In this document: positions 60,216-64,000 of the stretch, piece after piece
Numbering within the stretch: position 1 is the first letter of the stretch
Layout of the letters: the number at the start of each line of letters is the position of its first letter
Assembly (NCBI GenBank): GCA_963814745.1
Contig: CAWFEA010000028.1
Coordinates: 8,652 to 72,651, forward strand
Length of the DNA: 64,000 nt
Direction: 5' to 3'
Source: CAWBRT01 sp963814745
Lineage (GTDB): Bacteria; Acidobacteriota; Terriglobia; Terriglobales; Acidobacteriaceae
Program-made: the position numbers and the translations under genes
The notes under the pieces: generated by a model
What the model saw: the letters and a program-made list of their open reading frames with translations, nothing else
Told to the model about the DNA's origin: nothing
The model's database searches: none

Positions 60216-62314
60216 CTGTATCGCCAACAGCAACAACGTCTCATCGAGCACGTCCGCGCTTTCCTGCGCGAGAAGTACCACTGACCTCGAAAACATTGTC
60301 ATCGAGCAGCCGCCCAACGTCGAGATGGGCGAGTTCGCCCTGCCGCTCTCGTTCGAGCTGGCCAAGCGTCTGCGCAAAGCGCCACGCAAAATCGCGGAAG
60401 AGATCGTTGCCGGGATGCCACTGCCTGAGGGCTTCGAGAAGCTTGAGGTGGCCGGCGCCGGCTACATCAACGCTCGCCTGAAGCGCGAAGTTGCCGCGCT
60501 GCGCTGGCGCGTGACCAGCACGCCCGCGCATCGAACCATGCCGGTGAGGGCGCGGCCGACGTCAGCGGCAAAATTCTGGTCGAGCACACCAGCATCAATC
60601 CCAACAAGGCCGCGCACATCGGCCATCTGCGCAACGCCATTCTTGGCGATACCTTCGTGCGCCTGCTGCGCGCCGCCGGACACACGGTCGACATCCAGAA
60701 CTACATCGACAACACCGGCGTGCAGGTGGCCGACGTGGTCGTCGGCTTCGATCGCAGCTGGAGAGGCAGAAGTCGAAAGCAGGAGATTGCGGAATGCTGA
60801 TCGCGCTCAACTCCGCGCTTCGACTACTACTGCTGGGACCTCTACGCGCGCGTGTCGCAGTGGTACGAGCAGGACAAGGAGCATCTGAAAGCGCGGCTGG
60901 AGGCGCTGCATGCCATCGAGCAGGGCGGCAATGAGATGGCCGAGATCGCGGAGCTGATCTCGACTGCGGTGTTGCGGCGTCATCTGGAGACCATGGATCG
61001 GCTCGACATCGAATACGACTTCCTGCCGCGCGAAAGCGAGATCCTGCACCTGCATTTCTGGGAGTCGGCGTTCGAGCTGCTCGAAGCAGAAGGGCGTGCT
61101 GTACTTCGAGACCGAGGGAAGAACAAGGGCTGCTGGGTGATGACGAGACCGAAGCCGTCGACTCCTTCCATTTACACGAAAATCCCCGCCCTAGCGCCAG
61201 AAGAAGGCGCTAGAACGGGGCACCCTCCGGAGAAGAGCCTCGACGAAGTTCTGACCGAGATTGGAACTCAGAATCAGCAATCAACTGGTCCCGACGAGGA
61301 CGCCAAGGTCATCGTGCGCTCCAACGGCACCGTTGGCTACGTCGGCAAAGACATCGCCTATCACCTGTGGAAGTTCGGCTTGCTGGGACGCGATTTCGGC
61401 TATCGCCGCTTCTACGAATATCCCAACGGGCATGAGGTCTGGATTTCCGCCGAGCATGGCGAGCCAGACCATCCGCACTTCGGCGGCGTCGCGGCGATCT
61501 ACAACGTAATCGACTCGCGCCAGGCCGATCCGCAGAACACGGTGATCGAGGCGTTGCGGCTGCTCGGCTACACCGAACAGGCGGCGCACTACACGCATTT
61601 CTCCTACGAGATGGTCGCGCTCACGCCGCGCTGCGCCATGGAACTCGGTTACGACATCAGAGAGGAAGATCGCAGCAAGCCCTACATCGAGGTATCTGGA
61701 CGTAGGGGTTTCGGCGTCAAGGCTGACGATTTGCTGGACTGCGCTGATCGCCGCGGCGAAGAAAGAAGTGGACAACCGCCATGCCGAGCTCGACGATGCG
61801 GAGCGCGCCCGCATCTGCCGCGCAGATCGCCATCGGCGCGCTGCGCTACTTCATGCTGAAGTTCACCAAGCAGTCGGTCATCGCCTTCGACTTCAAGGAA
61901 GCGCTGGCCTTCGAGGGCGAGACCGGCCCCTATGCGCAATATGCCGTCGGTGCGCGCGACCAACATCTTCCGCAAGGCGGGCGTCGATCCTGAGCAGGCG
62001 CTGGCCGCGCCGGAGATCGATTACGAGCGCCATTTCTCGATGCGAGCGGCACCGAAATTTGGGAGCTATGGCTGCTGGCGGGCAAGACTTCGTACATCAT
62101 CGAGCAGTGCATTGCGACGACCGAACCGGCCTTCGCCGCCAAGCATGCCTTCCAGCTGGCGCAGCAGTTCAACAACTTCTATCACCGGCACCACATCCTG
62201 ACCGAGGCCGATGAGGGACGGAAGCAGTTCCTGCTGGCGACCGCAGCCGTGGTCGAACGCGAATTGATCCGCGTGCTGGCGGTGATGGGCATCGAAGCCC
62301 CGGAAGTCATGTAA
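60216..62314 (+). CDS. argS: Arginyl-tRNA synthetase, many frameshifts and an inserted palindrome
   Basis: Joined across frames this is a near-complete ArgS. The N-terminal domain is YRQQQQRLIEHVRAFL, DLENIVIEQPPNVEMGEFALPLSFELAKRLRKAPRKIAEEI. HIGH is in HTSINPNKAAHIGHLRNAILGDTFVRLLRAAGH. Then come QWYEQDKEHLKARLEALHAIE, DAKVIVRSNGTVGYVGKDIAYHLWKFGLLGRDFGYR and HYTHFSYEMVALTPRCAMELGYD. The C terminus is FQLAQQFNNFYHRHHILTEADEGRKQFLLATAAVVERELIRVLAVMGIEAP. More than six indels occur. Between KNKGCWVMTRP and DEDAKVIV lie about 45 extra residues containing a palindromic element. The start is uncertain; no ATG is present near 60216 and a CTG or upstream TTG may serve. Confidence 0.88.
61184..61220. 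repeat. Palindromic element inside argS
   Basis: CCCCGCCCTAGCGCC (61184-61198) and GGCGCTAGAACGGGG (61206-61220) form a near-perfect inverted repeat. It lies in an inserted segment of argS that stays open (IPALAPEEGARTGHPP), in a spot where ArgS proteins normally have no such insertion. Confidence 0.65.
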
Positions 62315-62322
62315 TCGGTAGT

Positions 62323-62405
62323 GGTCAATTTGGTAAGGGTGCCCCAGGTTCCGCGCCGCCAAGCACTCCTTCGAGACGCGCCACATCGTTTGGGGCTCGC
62401 CGTGT
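62323..62405. repeat. Dispersed ~85-bp repeat, copy 2
   Basis: Nearly the same sequence as 16603-16690: GGTCAATTTGGTAAGGGTGCCCCAGGTTCCGCGCCG, then CACTCCTTCGAGACGCGCC. It begins nine bases after the argS stop. Confidence 0.7.
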
Positions 62406-62475
62406 TAGAGTCAAAACCTATGCACCGTAGCCAAGCTGGCGGAAGCCATCGCCTCTCACGCCTGAGGCCAGACGC

Positions 62476-63186
62476 ATGATCACGCCTCAGTTCGCGTGCA
62501 TGGCCGCAACCGTCGCCATTGCGGCTTGTGTCCAGGGAACGATCGGTATCGGCTTCGCCCTGATTGTCGCGCCGGTGCTGGCGTTCTTCCGGCCGGAACT
62601 GGTGCCGGTGTCGCTGTTGTTCCTGATGATGCCGCTCAACCTGTTCACCGTGTTACGGGAGTTGAAGGTGTTCGACTGGAAGGGCTTCAGTTGGATCACC
62701 ATGGGACGGGCATTCGGGGCGATAGCGGGCGCCGGCGTGCTTGCCGCCCTCTCATCGCGCGCACTGAATCCGCTGGTTGGTGCCGCCACCATCGCCGCCG
62801 CCGTGGCAACCGTCGTCGCCCCGGCCTTCTCTCCCAACCGCCGCGCCTTCATGACCGTTGGCCTTATTACCGGCATCGCCGAGACGGCAACCGGGATCGG
62901 CGGCCCGCCGCTTGCTCTCGCCTATCAGCATCATCGCCCGGAAGTCCTGCGCTCGACCGTAGCCGGGTGTTTACTCGCGGGACAAATATTGTCTCTGGCG
63001 GTTCTTGGCCTGACCGGACGCGCGACCGTGCACCACATGACGTCGGCTGCGCTGTTGGTTCCCTTTCTTGCCATCGGCGGCCTTACCAGCTCTTTCGTTC
63101 GCCATCGCGTCAACGGACGACTTTTACGCGGCCTTGTCCTGCTCTTCGCCGTGACCTCGGGAGCCATCCTGGTAATTCGCCGCTGA
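62476..63186 (+). CDS. TauE/SafE family membrane transporter
   Basis: A 236-residue membrane protein with seven or eight helices. The two family repeats are CVQGTIGIGFALIVAPVLAFFRPELVPVSLLFLMMPLNL (residues about 16-54) and GLITGIAETATGIGGPPLALAYQHHRPEVLRSTVAGCLLAGQ (about 134-175). It likely exports sulfite or another small anion. It is distinct from the TauE protein at 29804-30640 and lacks a DUF1634 partner. Confidence 0.85.
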   Translation: MITPQFACMAATVAIAACVQGTIGIGFALIVAPVLAFFRPELVPVSLLFLMMPLNLFTVLRELKVFDWKGFSWITMGRAFGAIAGAGVLAALSSRALNPLVGAATIAAAVATVVAPAFSPNRRAFMTVGLITGIAETATGIGGPPLALAYQHHRPEVLRSTVAGCLLAGQILSLAVLGLTGRATVHHMTSAALLVPFLAIGGLTSSFVRHRVNGRLLRGLVLLFAVTSGAILVIRR

Positions 63187-63213
63187 TTCGGTCCGCCTTC
63201 CACTGAAGCAGCG

Positions 63214-63432
63214 GATCGCAGAGGCGCGCTGCCGGAGGTGGTCGCCGACGGCACCACCGGATTCCTGGTGAACGACTGCGATGAGATGGTGAACGCCGTC
63301 CGCCGCGTCAACGTGATCGGCCGGCGGGATTGCCGCGCTCGGGTCGAAGCCCGTTTCAGCTCCGCCCGCATGGCCGATGGCTATGAGAGGCTGTACACGG
63401 CGATCGAGGAGTGCGCGATCGGGCTGATGAAA
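63214..63432 (+). pseudogene. C-terminal fragment of a glycosyltransferase
   Basis: Frame ...GALPEVVADGTTGFLVNDCDEMVNAVRRVNVIGRRDCRARVEARFSSARMADGYERLYTAIEE is the conserved C terminus of GT4-type glycosyltransferases (E-x7 motif followed by G-T-G-F-L-V and the F-x3-R-M...Y-x-x-LY block). Nothing upstream codes for the rest: the fragment appears abruptly about 28 bases after the TauE gene. It is a gene remnant joined by deletion or transposition. The frame stays open beyond the homology into the dapA 3' end. Confidence 0.72.
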
Positions 63433-63488
63433 CTGTCCCACGCTAGGGGAAACTCTGAACGCCGCCCCGAACCATCGAGCGAGCGGCG

Positions 63489-64000
63489 TTACCGCGTTGC
63501 CCCCGCCGGGACAAGCAATCCGGCTTGGCTGGCGATCTTCTCCAGTTTGGCGCGGGTTTCCGGTTTGATGCGCACCATCGGCAGGCGGTAGTTTTCGCCG
63601 ATCTTGCCCATCATCGCCAGCACCGCCTTCACCGGCATAGGGTTGGACTCGATGAAGTTGGCCTGCATCAGCGGCAGGTATTGGCGATGCAGCTTGCGGG
63701 CCGCACTCCAATCGTTGGCCAGCGCCGCCCGGGTCATCTCGGCCATTTCGCGCGGAATCTGGTTCGAGGCCACGGAGATGATGCCTACGCCGCCCAGCGC
63801 AATCAGCGGCAGGGTGACCGCATCGTCTCCCGAAAACACCAGGAACGAGTCCGGCACGGCGTTCAGCAGGTCGGCCATCTGGCTAATGTTGCCGCTGGCC
63901 TCCTTGATGGCGATGATGTTCTCGATCTCGGCCAGCCGTGCCGCCGTCGCCGGTTCGATATTGGCCCCGGTACGTCCCGGCACATTGTAGAGCACCAGCG
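63489..64000 (-). CDS. dapA: 4-hydroxy-tetrahydrodipicolinate synthase, 5' part cut by window edge
   Basis: The C-terminal 169 residues or so of a DapA-type aldolase. LYNVPGRTGANIEP contains the family YNxPxRT motif, IIAIKEASGNISQM carries the Schiff-base Lys, and FLVFSGDDAVTLPLIALGGVGIISVASNQIPREM follows. It ends with ANFIESNPMPVKAVLAMMGKIGENYRLPMVRI. It condenses pyruvate with aspartate semialdehyde in lysine/diaminopimelate synthesis. Related dihydrodipicolinate synthase-like aldolases cannot be excluded but the motif set fits DapA. Confidence 0.93.
   Translation of the reverse strand, partial: LVLYNVPGRTGANIEPATAARLAEIENIIAIKEASGNISQMADLLNAVPDSFLVFSGDDAVTLPLIALGGVGIISVASNQIPREMAEMTRAALANDWSAARKLHRQYLPLMQANFIESNPMPVKAVLAMMGKIGENYRLPMVRIKPETRAKLEKIASQAGLLVPAGATR

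Overview
The window looks like a chromosomal segment of an acidobacterium (Acidobacteriota, probably a Terriglobia/Koribacter-like soil lineage). This is an inference. It rests on moderately high GC, the order phoH-ybeY-corC, large secreted lipoproteins of the DUF4382 type and the GTY-repeat type, a zinc-ribbon HTH regulator, and several dispersed palindromic repeats that I associate with soil acidobacteria. No rRNA is present. One tRNA, tRNA-Thr(CGT), is present. No CRISPR array was seen.

Layout. 1-4.9 kb: a minus-strand branched-chain-amino-acid-type ABC operon (binding protein, livH, livM, livG, livF), with a good sigma70-like promoter and a possible leader peptide. 5.1-9.1 kb: an accessory patch with a cysteine hydrolase fused to an IS66 remnant, a decayed hypothetical gene, a peptidoglycan-binding protein between two diverged repeats, and a broken tyrosine integrase facing the 3' end of tRNA-Thr, which is the classic arrangement of an integrated element. 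9.3-16.5 kb: secreted hypotheticals, an AT-richer stand-alone proteasome-like Ntn hydrolase, an AMIN/Amidase_3 cell-wall amidase, a lytic transglycosylase and rpsT. 17.2-21 kb: phoH, ybeY, corC and an XRE regulator. 21-23.6 kb: an AT-richer hypothetical, a frameshifted HD protein and a GNAT acetyltransferase. 23.9-29.3 kb: a 3-hydroxyacyl-CoA dehydrogenase followed by a second complete liv-type ABC operon. 29.4-33.1 kb: a DUF1634/TauE pair and a large lipoprotein. 33.5-40 kb: isoaspartyl peptidase plus an oligopeptide/glutathione-type ABC importer, in the same order as enterobacterial iaaA-gsiABCD. 40-48.6 kb: a secreted repeat lipoprotein, glgC, a LOG protein, a phenylacetate-CoA ligase with an ACT protein, and an amidohydrolase. 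48.7-51.6 kb: a four-gene 2-oxoacid:ferredoxin oxidoreductase operon (korDABC) with two Crp/Fnr-like dyads upstream. 52.1-53.7 kb: a pentapeptide-repeat protein with a two-helix membrane domain. 53.8-62.3 kb: polyprenyl synthase, yajQ, tatD, metG, larC and argS. 62.5-64 kb: a TauE family protein, a glycosyltransferase fragment and the 3' part of dapA.

Functionally, the window is rich in import of amino acids and peptides (two liv systems, one gsi/dpp system) and in acyl-CoA and oxoacid chemistry (hbd, paaK-ACT, korDABC). It also holds cell-wall remodelling (amidase, transglycosylase, PG-binding protein) and core translation genes (rpsT, metG, argS, ybeY).

Quality caution: many genes carry single-base frameshifts (livM, second livG, gsiA, integrase, HD protein, paaK/ACT, metG, argS). 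In-frame TAG codons also occur in metG, larC and the IS66 tnpA. The breaks are patchy and hit genes that are normally essential, so most are probably sequence errors rather than real pseudogenes. Such genes are listed over their full span with the breaks described.
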